This document shows positions 15,088-24,867 of a DNA stretch of 64,000 bases, in pieces. The position numbers and the translations under genes were made by a program. The stretch lies in the NCBI GenBank assembly GCA_045588245.1, contig JAZNDW010000001.1:186001-250000 (forward strand), given 5' to 3'. This DNA is from DTU064 sp045588245 (GTDB lineage Bacteria; Bacillota; Clostridia; Oscillospirales; CAG-272). Position 1 is the stretch's first letter, and every line of letters begins with the position of its first letter. The notes under the pieces are model-generated. The model had not been told where the DNA came from. It saw nothing but the letters and a program-made list of their open reading frames with translations, and ran no database searches.

Positions 15088-16272
15088 ATGAAAGAATTTG
15101 AACTTAAATACGGTTGTAACCCCAATCAGAAGCCCTCGAAAATCTTCATGAAGGACGGCTCCGACCTTCCGATACAGATACTCTCCGGCAGACCCGGATA
15201 CATTAACTTCCTCGACGCTTTCAACTCCTGGCAGCTCGTAAAAGAGCTCAAGGCAGCGCTCGGTCTTCCCGCAGTAACGTCTTTTAAGCACGTTTCTCCC
15301 ACGTCCGCGGCTGTTGGTATTCCGCTTTCCGAAAAGCTCAAGAAGGCTTGCTTCGTTGACGACATCGAAGGTCTTGACGACTCTCCGCTCGCTTGCGCTT
15401 ACGCAAGAGCTCGCGGAACGGACAGAATGTGCTCCTTCGGCGACTGGGTTGCACTTTCCGACGTTTGCGACGTTACGACTGCACTTTTGATCAAGCGCGA
15501 GGTTTCCGACGGCGTTATCGCTCCCGGATACGAGCCCGAAGCTCTTGAGATCCTTAAGACAAAGCGCAAGGGCAGCTATAATATCGTCGAGATCGATCCC
15601 AACTACGTTCCCGAAGTGATTGAGCAGAAGGACGTTTTCGGCATCACCTTCCAGCAAGGACGCAACAACTTCGAGATCAACCGCGAGCTTCTTTCCAACA
15701 TCGTAACAGCGAACAAGGAGCTTCCCGAATCGGCCGTACGCGACCTCATCATCTCGCTTATCACTCTTAAATATACACAGTCCAACTCCGTTTGCTTCGC
15801 CGTTGACGGACAGGCTATCGGCGTCGGCGCAGGTCAGCAGTCGAGAATCCACTGCACACGTCTTGCAGGCAGCAAGGCAACGACCTGGTTCCTCCGTCAG
15901 CACGACAAGGTTCTCGCTCTTCCCTTCAAGGACGGCATTGGCAGACCCGATCGCGACAACGTCATCGACGGCTACATCAACAAAAACGAAGAGGACGTTT
16001 GCGCTGATGGCAACTGGCAAAAATACTTTACAGAGCAGCCCGAACCGCTTACCGACGCGGAAGCTGCAGAATATCTTTCCCAAATTGACGGCGTAGCCCT
16101 TGGCTCCGACGCTTTCTTCCCGTTCTCCGACAACATCGAGCGCGCTTATCGCAGCGGCGTTAAGTACATCGCAGAGCCCGGCGGCTCTATCCGCGATGAC
16201 GCCGTTATCGAATGTTGCGACAAATACGGTATGGTAATGGCGTTCACGGGTATGCGTCTGTTCCATCATTGA
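15088..16272 (+). CDS. AICAR formyltransferase (stand-alone PurH C-terminal domain)
   Basis: 394 residues equal to the AICAR transformylase half of PurH, with no IMP cyclohydrolase domain. It starts ELKYGCNPNQKP, the normal domain start. Catalytic-type motifs are TSFKHVSPTSAAVG (Lys-His), DWVALSDVCD, LKYTQSNSVCFA, IGVGAGQQSRIHCTRLAG, and SDAFFPFSDNIERA followed by AEPGGSIRDD. It transfers formyl from 10-formyl-THF to AICAR (ZMP), the metabolite family read by the upstream riboswitch. The split from the cyclohydrolase (preceding gene) is a known clostridial and archaeal arrangement, where the name PurV is sometimes used. Confidence 0.95.
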   Translation: MKEFELKYGCNPNQKPSKIFMKDGSDLPIQILSGRPGYINFLDAFNSWQLVKELKAALGLPAVTSFKHVSPTSAAVGIPLSEKLKKACFVDDIEGLDDSPLACAYARARGTDRMCSFGDWVALSDVCDVTTALLIKREVSDGVIAPGYEPEALEILKTKRKGSYNIVEIDPNYVPEVIEQKDVFGITFQQGRNNFEINRELLSNIVTANKELPESAVRDLIISLITLKYTQSNSVCFAVDGQAIGVGAGQQSRIHCTRLAGSKATTWFLRQHDKVLALPFKDGIGRPDRDNVIDGYINKNEEDVCADGNWQKYFTEQPEPLTDAEAAEYLSQIDGVALGSDAFFPFSDNIERAYRSGVKYIAEPGGSIRDDAVIECCDKYGMVMAFTGMRLFHH

Positions 16273-16287
16273 TAAAAACCGTAAAAG

Positions 16288-16324
16288 TTTCCGCCAAACC
16301 GACAATATTTCCGTTTGGCGGAAA
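16288..16324 (+). other. Strong intra-operon hairpin
   Basis: TTTCCGCCAAAC and GTTTGGCGGAAA form a 12-base perfect stem in the 110-base gap before purD. Only TTTC follows, so it is not a clean terminator. It may stabilise or process the mRNA. Confidence 0.65.
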
Positions 16325-16351
16325 TTTCACAACTAAAACAAAACAGAAATT

Positions 16352-16374
16352 GCCGCTGTAGCGGCGGAATGGAG
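16352..16374 (+). promoter_or_regulatory. Small GC hairpin abutting the ribosome site of purD
   Basis: GCCGC-TGTA-GCGGC (16352-16365) is followed by GGAATGGAG with GGAG at 16371-16374 and ATG at 16383. Nearly the same element precedes ligA, and a related one precedes clpP. Confidence 0.6.
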
Positions 16375-16382
16375 TTATTATA

Positions 16383-17648
16383 ATGAATTTAATGGTAATC
16401 GGCGGCGGCGGACGCGAACACGCTATCATCAAAAAGCTCCGCGAAAACAGCACCGTTGACGTTATATACTGCCTGCCCGGCAACGGCGGCATCGCCGCTG
16501 ACGCGACGTGCGTTCCCATCGCGGCGACCGACATCGACGGCATCGTAGAGTTTGCACGTAATAACACGATCGATTTTGCCGTTGTCGCTCCCGACGATCC
16601 GCTCGTTATGGGCTGCGCTGACAGACTGCGCGAGCTTGGTATCAAGTGCTTCGGTCCGTCTGCAAAGGCGGCAATAATCGAAGGAAGCAAGGCATTTTCA
16701 AAGGATCTGATGAAAAAATACTCGATTCCTACGGCGACGTACTGCACGTTTGACGATCCTGATTCGGCTATCGAATACCTTAAAACACAAAATTTCCCCA
16801 TCGTTATCAAGGCTGACGGTCTTGCGCTCGGCAAAGGCGTTATCATTGCTGAGGATCTTGACGCAGCGATCGACGCCGTCAACTCCATGATGGAGGATAA
16901 GATCTTCGGTGCATCGGGTAGCCGCGTCGTTATTGAAGAATTTCTGACAGGCCCCGAAGTTTCCGTTCTCGCTTTCACCGACGGAGAAACGGTCGTTCCG
17001 ATGGTTTCGTCAATGGACCACAAGCGCGTCGGTGACGGCGATACAGGTCTTAACACGGGCGGTATGGGTACGGTTGCGCCGAACCCGTACTACACCGAGG
17101 CGATCTCGGACGAATGCATGAAGACGATATTCCTTCCCACGATCCGCGCGATGAAAGCAGAGGGCAGAATGTTCTCGGGCTGCCTCTACTTCGGTCTGAT
17201 GCTCACACCGAACGGTCCTCGCGTCATCGAATATAACTGCCGTTTCGGCGACCCCGAAACGCAGGTCGTACTTCCGCTTCTCGTGACCGATCTTCTGACC
17301 GTTATGATGGCGGTTGAAGACGGCAAGCTCGCCGAATGTCCCGTCGAATTTTCAAACGGACACGCCGCCTGCGTTATCACAGCGTCGGCAGGCTACCCCG
17401 GTTCATACGAAAAGGGACACAAGATCACCGTGGACGACGACTTTTCAGCCGAGCTTTACGTCGCAGGCGCGAAGCTTGACGGAGATGATCTTGTCACCTC
17501 GAGCGGCCGCGTACTCGGCGTTACGGCAACGGCAGACACGCTCTCCGAAGCCATCACGCTCGCATACAGCGAAAGCGAAAAGGTACATTTCAAAAACGCA
17601 TACCGCAGAAGCGACATCGGTGCACGTGCACTCAAAGCTTTTCTATAA
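16383..17648 (+). CDS. purD: Phosphoribosylamine-glycine ligase PurD
   Basis: A 421-residue ATP-grasp enzyme for the second purine step. MVIGGGGREHAI is the N-terminal GAR synthetase motif. The ATP-grasp core shows FPIVIKADGLALGKGV and VIEEFLTGPEVSVLAFTDG. LNTGGMGTVAPNPYY and YNCRFGDPETQVVLPLL are the substrate and metal motifs. Length is typical. GGAG is 8 bases before the ATG, directly behind a small hairpin. Confidence 0.96.
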   Translation: MNLMVIGGGGREHAIIKKLRENSTVDVIYCLPGNGGIAADATCVPIAATDIDGIVEFARNNTIDFAVVAPDDPLVMGCADRLRELGIKCFGPSAKAAIIEGSKAFSKDLMKKYSIPTATYCTFDDPDSAIEYLKTQNFPIVIKADGLALGKGVIIAEDLDAAIDAVNSMMEDKIFGASGSRVVIEEFLTGPEVSVLAFTDGETVVPMVSSMDHKRVGDGDTGLNTGGMGTVAPNPYYTEAISDECMKTIFLPTIRAMKAEGRMFSGCLYFGLMLTPNGPRVIEYNCRFGDPETQVVLPLLVTDLLTVMMAVEDGKLAECPVEFSNGHAACVITASAGYPGSYEKGHKITVDDDFSAELYVAGAKLDGDDLVTSSGRVLGVTATADTLSEAITLAYSESEKVHFKNAYRRSDIGARALKAFL

Positions 17649-17666
17649 TATAAATTGGAGTTATTT

Positions 17667-20600
17667 ATGGTATATAGAATATACACAGAACGAAAAAACG
17701 GCTTCAGAAACGAGGCTAACTCGCTTTACACCGACATCGTATCCTTCCTCGGAATCAAAACGCTCACGGACGTAAGAGTTCTCAACCGTTATGACGTTGA
17801 GGGAATCACGGAGGAGCTTTTCAACATGGCAAAATTCACCGTATTCGCAGAACCGCAGACAGACGACGTCTGCGACGCGCCCGAATACGAAGCCGACGCT
17901 GTCGTTTTCGCCGTTGAATACCTTCCCGGTCAGTACGATCAGCGCGCGGATTCCGCAGCACAGTGCATACAGATCATCTCGCAGGGTGAACGTCCCGTCG
18001 TAAAGACGGCGAAGATCTACGTTCTTTCGGGTTCCCTCTCCGCTAACGAGATCGAGCGCATCAAGCGTCATGTTATCAACCCCGTTGAAGCACGCGAGGC
18101 ATCGATGTCGATGCCCGAAACGCTTGCGACCGAGTTCACACCTCCAGCTCCCGTGTCTACGCTTGACGGCTTCACTTCCCTTGACAAAGAGGGACTGTCA
18201 AAGTTCGTTTCCGATTACGGTCTTGCGATGGACGCTGACGATATTGCGTTCTGTCAGGCATATTTCCTTGCGGAAGGACGAGAGCCCACCATCACCGAGA
18301 TCAGAATGATCGACACATATTGGTCCGATCATTGCCGTCACACGACGTTCGGCACCATCATCGACAGCTTCTCTACCGATGATGCAGAGATCGCCGCCGT
18401 TTACGATGAATATATCGAGCTTCGTCAGCGTCTCGGACGCGAGAATAAGCCAATCTGCTTAATGGATATGGCAACGATCGGCGCACGCTATCTCAAAGCG
18501 ACGGGCAAGCTCACCGACCTTGACGAATCCGAGGAGATCAACGCCTGCACCGTTAAGATCAAGATCGATCACGATGGCGAAGAAGAGGATTGGCTGCTCC
18601 TTTTCAAAAATGAAACTCACAACCATCCGACCGAAATAGAGCCGTTTGGCGGTGCCGCTACCTGTATCGGCGGCGCTAACCGCGACCCGCTCTCCGGACG
18701 CTCCTACGTTTATGCCGCAATGCGTGTGACAGGCGCTGCCGATCCCACACTTCCCGTTGAAAAAACGCTTCACGGCAAGCTTCCGCAGTATAAGCTCGTA
18801 ACGACCGCTGCCGCAGGATATTCCTCCTACGGTAACCAGATCGGTCTTGCGACAGGCTCTGTTGACGAAATATATCACCCCGGCTACGTTGCAAAGCGCA
18901 TGGAGATCGGTGCCGTACTCGGTGCTGCTCCTGCTGAAAACGTTATCCGTCTGTCTCCCGAAGCAGGTGACGTTGTTATCCTTCTCGGCGGCAGAACGGG
19001 ACGCGACGGCATCGGCGGTGCTACCGGATCATCCAAATCTCACACGACAGAATCTCTTTCCACTTGCGGCGCGGAAGTTCAGAAAGGCAACGCTCCCGAG
19101 GAGCGCAAGCTCCAGCGTTTGTTCCGTTCTCCCGAAGCATCCAGACTTATCAAGAGATGTAACGATTTCGGCGCAGGCGGCGTTTCCGTCGCCGTCGGCG
19201 AGCTTGCCGACGGACTTATCATTGATCTTGACCGCGTCCCGAAAAAGTACGACGGTCTTGACGGCACCGAGCTTGCGATCTCCGAATCGCAGGAGCGTAT
19301 GGCTGTCGTTGTTGCGCCCTCTGATATGGACTGCTTCATCGCTCTTGCGGAAGTGGAAAACCTCGAAGCGACGCACATCGCTACCGTCACAGCGGAGCCC
19401 CGTCTCGTTATGCGTAACGGCGGCCGCGTCATCGTTGACATCAAGCGCGAGTTCCTCAACTCGAACGGTGCGCCGAAACACATTGACATAAAGGTTAAAG
19501 AGATCACTGATCACAGCGATCTGTACTCTGCCGATTGGAGCGGCAGCTTCACTGACGTTTGCCGCGCGCAGATGTCCGATCTGAACATCGCCTCAACACG
19601 CGGACTTTCCGAGCGTTTCGACGCCACGATCGGACGCGGAACGGTACTCATGCCGTTCGGCGGTAAGTATCAGCTCACTCCCGCATCCGCTATGGCTCAT
19701 AAGATCCCCGTTGCAGAGGGTGATACAGAAACCGTATCCTATATGGCGTGGGGCTACAACCCCTTCATCACCGAAAAGAGCCCCTATCACGGCGCTTACC
19801 TCGCCGTTATTGAATCGGCGGCAAAGCTCGTTGCATCGGGCGCGCCCGCTGACAAGGCTTGGCTCACGTTCCAGGAATATTTTCCGAAGCCGAAAACGGA
19901 CGCATACCGTTGGGGTCTTCCCGCATCGGCTATCCTCGGTGCTCTCAAAGCACAGCTCGACCTCGAATTTGCCTCCATCGGCGGCAAGGACTCGATGAGC
20001 GGCTCGTTTGAGGACATTGACGTGCCTCCTACGCTCGTTTCCTTCGCCGTTTCCGTCGGCAAGGTCGGCGACGTTGTTTCCCCCGAATTCAAGGCAGCAG
20101 GCCGCCGCATCGTATGGCTCCGTCCCGAAAAGACGGAAAGCGGACTGCCCGAGATCACCTCATATAAAGCTATCGCCAAGGAAGCAGAATTGCTTCTTTC
20201 AAAGGGCGCGTGCGCGGCGGCAACTCCCGGCATCGGCGGTACACTTGCGGCTGTACTTAAAATGACGTTCGGCAACGGAATCGGCTGCAAGCTCAACGAA
20301 AACGTATCGCTTGACACACTCACCGAATACGCATACGGCTCGTTCATCATCGAGCTTCCCGAAGGTCTTGTGCCTGCGGTTCCTTACGTCGAGCTTGGCG
20401 TAACGACATCGGCTCGCACCGTCACCTACAACGGTGAGTCCGTAACCCTTGACGAGCTTTACTCCGAATACGAAGCAAAGCTCGAGGGCGTTTACCCCAT
20501 TCACGCAAGAGAAACGAAGGACATCATCCCCGTGATCAGCTATAAAGCGGAAACTTATCCGACACCTGCCGTTATCGCGCCGAAGCCCCGTTTCCTTATC

Positions 20601-21380
20601 CCCGTATTCCCCGGCACGAACTGCGAATACGACTCCGCCGACGCTGTGCGCCGTGCGGGCGGCACACCCGAGATATTCGTTATCAACAACATGAGCTCCG
20701 CTCACGTTGCCGAATCCGTTACAAAATTCGCCTCTCTCATTCGCGAATCGCAGGCGATCTTCATTCCGGGCGGATTCTCCGGCGGTGATGAACCCGACGG
20801 TTCGGGCAAGTTCATCACGGCGTTCTTCCGCGCAGGCGCGATCAAGGACGAAGTCAACAAGCTTCTCAAGGTTCGCGGCGGTCTGATGTGCGGTATCTGC
20901 AACGGCTTCCAGGCGCTCATCAAGCTCGGTCTTGTTCCCTACGGTGAGATCACGGATCCCGATGAAAACGCACCGACGCTCACCTTCAACACGATCGGAC
21001 GCCACCAGTCGAGAATCGTTTACACACGCGTTGCTTCCAACAAGTCTCCGTGGCTCATGGATGCCGCCGTCGGCGACATTCACGCCGTTCCGATCTCTCA
21101 CGGTGAAGGACGCTTCATCGCTAACAACGATGTGCTCGCCGCTCTCATAGAAAACGGACAAATTGCAACACAATATGTTGACGAAATCGGCAATCCGACG
21201 TATAATATTAATTATAATCCGAACGGATCATTCCTCGCGGTCGAGGGTATCACCTCTCCCGACGGACGAGTCCTCGGTAAGATGGGACATAGCGAACGTG
21301 TAGGCGCAGGTCTATACAAGAATGTTCCCGGAAACTACGATTCAGGCATATTCAACTCTGCAGTACGTTATTTCAAATAA
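17667..21380 (+). CDS. purL: Phosphoribosylformylglycinamidine synthase PurL, fused single-chain type
   Basis: A 1237-residue enzyme (start at 17667, GGAG upstream, MVYRIYTERKNGF). It contains an N-terminal PurS-like region (about 1-160), two AIR-synthetase-like halves (for example TYWSDHCRHTTF, NETHNHPTEIEPFGGAATC, GGKDSMSGSFED), and a C-terminal class I glutaminase with nucleophile Cys in MCGICNGFQAL and His/Glu in SHGEGRF. It converts FGAR to FGAM with glutamine and ATP. The single-chain layout matches the clostridial clade III enzyme rather than separate PurS/Q/L. Unlike the PurF-like protein of the same operon, its glutaminase site is intact. It follows purD by 18 bases. Confidence 0.96.
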   Translation: MVYRIYTERKNGFRNEANSLYTDIVSFLGIKTLTDVRVLNRYDVEGITEELFNMAKFTVFAEPQTDDVCDAPEYEADAVVFAVEYLPGQYDQRADSAAQCIQIISQGERPVVKTAKIYVLSGSLSANEIERIKRHVINPVEAREASMSMPETLATEFTPPAPVSTLDGFTSLDKEGLSKFVSDYGLAMDADDIAFCQAYFLAEGREPTITEIRMIDTYWSDHCRHTTFGTIIDSFSTDDAEIAAVYDEYIELRQRLGRENKPICLMDMATIGARYLKATGKLTDLDESEEINACTVKIKIDHDGEEEDWLLLFKNETHNHPTEIEPFGGAATCIGGANRDPLSGRSYVYAAMRVTGAADPTLPVEKTLHGKLPQYKLVTTAAAGYSSYGNQIGLATGSVDEIYHPGYVAKRMEIGAVLGAAPAENVIRLSPEAGDVVILLGGRTGRDGIGGATGSSKSHTTESLSTCGAEVQKGNAPEERKLQRLFRSPEASRLIKRCNDFGAGGVSVAVGELADGLIIDLDRVPKKYDGLDGTELAISESQERMAVVVAPSDMDCFIALAEVENLEATHIATVTAEPRLVMRNGGRVIVDIKREFLNSNGAPKHIDIKVKEITDHSDLYSADWSGSFTDVCRAQMSDLNIASTRGLSERFDATIGRGTVLMPFGGKYQLTPASAMAHKIPVAEGDTETVSYMAWGYNPFITEKSPYHGAYLAVIESAAKLVASGAPADKAWLTFQEYFPKPKTDAYRWGLPASAILGALKAQLDLEFASIGGKDSMSGSFEDIDVPPTLVSFAVSVGKVGDVVSPEFKAAGRRIVWLRPEKTESGLPEITSYKAIAKEAELLLSKGACAAATPGIGGTLAAVLKMTFGNGIGCKLNENVSLDTLTEYAYGSFIIELPEGLVPAVPYVELGVTTSARTVTYNGESVTLDELYSEYEAKLEGVYPIHARETKDIIPVISYKAETYPTPAVIAPKPRFLIPVFPGTNCEYDSADAVRRAGGTPEIFVINNMSSAHVAESVTKFASLIRESQAIFIPGGFSGGDEPDGSGKFITAFFRAGAIKDEVNKLLKVRGGLMCGICNGFQALIKLGLVPYGEITDPDENAPTLTFNTIGRHQSRIVYTRVASNKSPWLMDAAVGDIHAVPISHGEGRFIANNDVLAALIENGQIATQYVDEIGNPTYNINYNPNGSFLAVEGITSPDGRVLGKMGHSERVGAGLYKNVPGNYDSGIFNSAVRYFK

Positions 21381-21397
21381 TTGAAAGGGGATCTATC

Positions 21398-22900
21398 ATG
21401 GCAATCTTTTACAACGAACCGTCACATACCTTTAATGAGTATCTTCTGATACCGGGCTACACCTCCGCTGACTGCGTTACAGCGAACGTATCGCTCAAAA
21501 CTCCGCTTGTAAAATTCCGCCGCGGAGAAGAACCTGCAATTTCTCTTAATATTCCCATGGTCTCTGCTATCATGCAGTCCGTTTCGGGCGACAGACTCGC
21601 CGTTGCACTTGCTCGCGAAGGCGGTATGTCATTTATTTACGGTAACCAGACGATCGAAGACGAGGCAGCAATGGTAGCTCGCGTTAAAGGCTACAAGGCA
21701 GGCTTTGTTCTCAGCGATTCCAACATTAAACCCACGGACACGCTTGAAGACGTTCTTAGATTAAAGGAACAGACGGGTCACTCCACCGTTGCCGTTACAG
21801 ACGACGGTACGGGCACAGGCAAGCTTCTCGGAATCGTTACCGGCCGTGATTACCGCGTAAGCCGCATGCAGATCACAGATAAAGTTGAAACGTTTATGAC
21901 TCCCCTGCACCGTCTTGTAACTGCTCCCGAAGGCACGTCCTTAAAGGAAGCCAATGATATTATCTGGGATAACAAGCTTAATTCCCTTCCCATCGTTGAC
22001 GCTGACGGTCATCTTTGCTCTTTCGTTTTCCGCAAGGACTACGATCAGCATAAAATGAACCCAGATGAGCTTCTTGACGATCAGAAGCGTTACGTTGTAG
22101 GTGCAGGTATCAACACCCGCGACTATGAAAAGCGCGTTCCCGCGCTCGTTGAAGCAGGCGTTGACGTGCTTTGCATCGACTCTTCCGAAGGCTTTACCGA
22201 ATGGCAGCGCCGTACCATCAATTTCATTCGTGAAAAGTACGGTGACACCATCAAGGTCGGCGCAGGTAACGTCGTTGACGCTGACGGCTTCCGTTTCCTG
22301 GCCGATTGCGGTGCAGACTTTGTTAAAGTCGGCATCGGCGGCGGCTCTATCTGCATCACACGCGAAACTAAGGGTATCGGCCGCGGACAGGCTACGGCTG
22401 TTATCGAAGTATGCAAGGAACGCGATAAGTACTTCGAAGAAACGGGTATCTACATTCCCGTTTGCTCCGACGGCGGTATCGTTCATGACCACCACATCAC
22501 TCTCGCTCTCGCCATGGGCGCAGACTTCGTGATGCTCGGCAGATACTTCGCAAGATTTGAAGAAAGCCCCACAGAAAAGGTCAATATCAACGGCACTCTT
22601 ATGAAGGAGTATTGGGGCGAAGGCTCCAACCGTGCCCGCAACTGGCAAAGATACGACCTCGGCGGAAAAACCACACTTACGTTTGAAGAAGGCGTTGATT
22701 CATACGTTCCCTATGCCGGTCTGCTTTCCGACAACGTTCAGACGACGCTCGCTAAGGTTAAGTCCACCATGTGCTCTTGCGGCGTACTTACGATTCCCGA
22801 ACTTCAGAAGAACGCGAAGCTCACTCTCGTTTCCGCTGTCAGCATCGTGGAAGGCGGCGCTCACGACGTCGTTCAGAAGTCGACCGCAAAACCAGTATAA
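21398..22900 (+). CDS. guaB: IMP dehydrogenase GuaB
   Basis: 500 residues. The TIM barrel carries the catalytic loop GIGGGSICITRETKGIGRG with nucleophile Cys319, and NAD/IMP motifs VDVLCIDSSEGF and SDGGIVHDHHITLAL. Two CBS domains (about 105-225; STVAVTDDG, NKLNSLPIVDADG) are inserted as usual. It oxidises IMP to XMP with NAD, the first step to GMP. The loop differs from the common GPGSICTTR form but keeps the Cys; I recall this SICITRE variant in other Clostridia. GAAAGGGGAT precedes the ATG. Placement in the pur operon links IMP synthesis to the guanine branch. Confidence 0.95.
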   Translation: MAIFYNEPSHTFNEYLLIPGYTSADCVTANVSLKTPLVKFRRGEEPAISLNIPMVSAIMQSVSGDRLAVALAREGGMSFIYGNQTIEDEAAMVARVKGYKAGFVLSDSNIKPTDTLEDVLRLKEQTGHSTVAVTDDGTGTGKLLGIVTGRDYRVSRMQITDKVETFMTPLHRLVTAPEGTSLKEANDIIWDNKLNSLPIVDADGHLCSFVFRKDYDQHKMNPDELLDDQKRYVVGAGINTRDYEKRVPALVEAGVDVLCIDSSEGFTEWQRRTINFIREKYGDTIKVGAGNVVDADGFRFLADCGADFVKVGIGGGSICITRETKGIGRGQATAVIEVCKERDKYFEETGIYIPVCSDGGIVHDHHITLALAMGADFVMLGRYFARFEESPTEKVNINGTLMKEYWGEGSNRARNWQRYDLGGKTTLTFEEGVDSYVPYAGLLSDNVQTTLAKVKSTMCSCGVLTIPELQKNAKLTLVSAVSIVEGGAHDVVQKSTAKPV

Positions 22901-22933
22901 CATTTATATTTGAAAAAGGATAATATATTCATA

Positions 22934-24601
22934 ATGAAGACAGATATTGAAATCGCCCAGGCGGCGCAATTAACCCCTGTTACAAAGCTTGCAGAGGTTG
23001 CAGGCGTCTCTGCCGACAATCTTGAGCTGTACGGCAACTACAAAGCAAAAGTCGATCTTTCGATCAAAGACGATCCCAACCTCAAAAACGGCAAACTCAT
23101 TCTCGTTACAGCTATCACACCTACCCCTGCAGGTGAAGGTAAAACGACGACCACCATCGGTCTTGCCGACGCGCTTCGCCGTATCGGTAAAAATTCGCTC
23201 GTTGCTATCCGTGAACCCTCGCTCGGCCCCGTTTTCGGTGTTAAGGGCGGTGCCGCAGGCGGCGGCTATGCGCAGGTAATCCCGATGGAAGACATCAACC
23301 TGCACTTCACGGGCGATATTCACGCTATGGGCGCGGCAAATAACCTTCTTGCCGCAATGATCGACAACCATATTTACCAGGGCAACGCTCTCGGCATAGA
23401 TCCCCGCAGAATCACGTGGCGCCGCTGCATTGACATGAACGACCGTCAGCTTCGTTACGTTACGGACGGCCTCGGCGGACGCGTCAACGGCACTCCCCGT
23501 GAGGACGGCTTTGACATCACCGTTGCATCCGAGATCATGGCTGTTCTCTGCCTTTCCGACTCCATTTCCGACCTCAAGGCACGCCTTGCTCGCATCGTAG
23601 TCGGCTATACGTACGACGAAAAGCCCGTCACCGCAGGTGACCTCGGCGCCGTCGGCGCGCTTGCAGCGCTCCTCCGCGACGCTCTTAAGCCCAATCTCGT
23701 TGGAACACTCGAAGGCACGCCCGCATTCGTTCACGGCGGTCCGTTTGCAAACATCGCTCACGGCTGTAACTCCGTCGTTGCAACTAAAACGGCGATGAAG
23801 CTCGCCGATTATACCGTTACCGAAGCAGGCTTCGGTGCCGATCTTGGTGCTGAAAAGTTCCTTGACATTAAGTGCCGTGCTGCCGGACTCAATCCCGACG
23901 CAGTCGTTATCGTTGCTACGATCCGTGCGCTAAAAATGCACGGCGGCGTTGACAAAAAGGAGCTTGGTCCCGAAAATCTCGAAGCACTTGAAAAGGGACT
24001 TCCGAACCTTCTCCGTCACGTAAAAAACATCACCGAAGTTTATAAGCTTCCCGCAGTCGTTGCTGTTAACCGTTTCCCCACGGATACCGATGCCGAGATC
24101 AATCTCGTTATCGAAAAGTGCGCCGCTCTCGGCGTAAAAGCTATCCTTTCGACAGTTTGGGCGAACGGCGGTGCCGGCGGTGTTGAGCTTGCTGAAGAGG
24201 TCGTACGTCTTTGTGACACTCCGAACAACTTCACCTTCAGCTACGATACTGACGCTTCCATCGAAGACAAGATCAACGCAGTCGTAACAAAGGTTTACGG
24301 CGGAGTTGGCGTTTCCTTCCTCCCTGCCGTTAAAAAAGAGATTGCAAAGCTCACCGCGCTCGGCTACGGCAATCTTCCCGTTTGCATCGCAAAGACGCAG
24401 TACAGCTTCTCCGACGATCCGACAAAGCTCGGTGCTCCCGAGAACTTCACCGTAACGGTTAAAAACGTTAAGGTATCCGCGGGTGCAGGCTTCATAGTCG
24501 TTCTTACAGGCGACATTATGACGATGCCCGGTCTGCCGAAGGTTCCCGCTGCTTGCGGAATCGATGTTGACGAAAACGGCGTTATCACCGGTCTGTTCTG
24601 A
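22934..24601 (+). CDS. fhs: Formate-tetrahydrofolate ligase Fhs
   Basis: The ATG at 22934 (MKTDIEIAQAAQ) gives 555 residues, the usual size. The P-loop is TPAGEGKTTTTIGL (about 64-77). Other signatures are REPSLGPVFGVKGGAAGGGY, MEDINLHFTGDIHA, EAGFGADLGAEKF and NRFPTDTDAEI. It makes 10-formyl-THF from formate, THF and ATP. Being last in the purine operon, it supplies the cofactor of PurN and the AICAR transformylase, and the FNT channel upstream may supply its formate. The ribosome site AAAAGGA is rather far (about 13 bases). Confidence 0.96.
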   Translation: MKTDIEIAQAAQLTPVTKLAEVAGVSADNLELYGNYKAKVDLSIKDDPNLKNGKLILVTAITPTPAGEGKTTTTIGLADALRRIGKNSLVAIREPSLGPVFGVKGGAAGGGYAQVIPMEDINLHFTGDIHAMGAANNLLAAMIDNHIYQGNALGIDPRRITWRRCIDMNDRQLRYVTDGLGGRVNGTPREDGFDITVASEIMAVLCLSDSISDLKARLARIVVGYTYDEKPVTAGDLGAVGALAALLRDALKPNLVGTLEGTPAFVHGGPFANIAHGCNSVVATKTAMKLADYTVTEAGFGADLGAEKFLDIKCRAAGLNPDAVVIVATIRALKMHGGVDKKELGPENLEALEKGLPNLLRHVKNITEVYKLPAVVAVNRFPTDTDAEINLVIEKCAALGVKAILSTVWANGGAGGVELAEEVVRLCDTPNNFTFSYDTDASIEDKINAVVTKVYGGVGVSFLPAVKKEIAKLTALGYGNLPVCIAKTQYSFSDDPTKLGAPENFTVTVKNVKVSAGAGFIVVLTGDIMTMPGLPKVPAACGIDVDENGVITGLF

Positions 24602-24616
24602 TCTCTTAAAAAAACG

Positions 24617-24655
24617 ATACGGCATCCGCAAGCAGTGCGGGTGCCGTATTTTATT
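24617..24655 (+). terminator. Intrinsic terminator of the purine operon
   Basis: ATACGGCATCCGCA and TGCGGGTGCCGTAT form a long stem with a 5-base loop, followed by TTTTATT. Confidence 0.9.
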
Positions 24656-24733
24656 GTCATTGTTGCGTGGGTGTAAATTACGTGAAATTTTATGCGACAT
24701 TCGCGTCTGTAATTGCATATTTATTCGATTATT

Positions 24734-24795
24734 TTCAAATTTTATTCAGAATTTGAAGAATTTATATTGATTTTTATTCACATCTGTGATACAAT
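24734..24795 (+). promoter_or_regulatory. argGH promoter with ArgR-like operator
   Basis: TTGATT (24767-24772), 17-base spacer, TACAAT (24790-24795). Around the -35, TTGATTTTTATTCA matches the ArgR/AhrC box TTGAATTTTTATTCA apart from one missing base. Just upstream, TTCAAAT-N10-ATTTGAA (24734-24757) is an inverted repeat containing TTTATTCA, a second possible ARG box. Repression by arginine is the expected logic. The operator call is by eye. Confidence 0.6.
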
Positions 24796-24867
24796 AGTCA
24801 AAATTTGAAATTGCCGAGGCAAAGCCTCCTCAATATAATCACATTTCTCTCAAAAAGGAGATATAAA

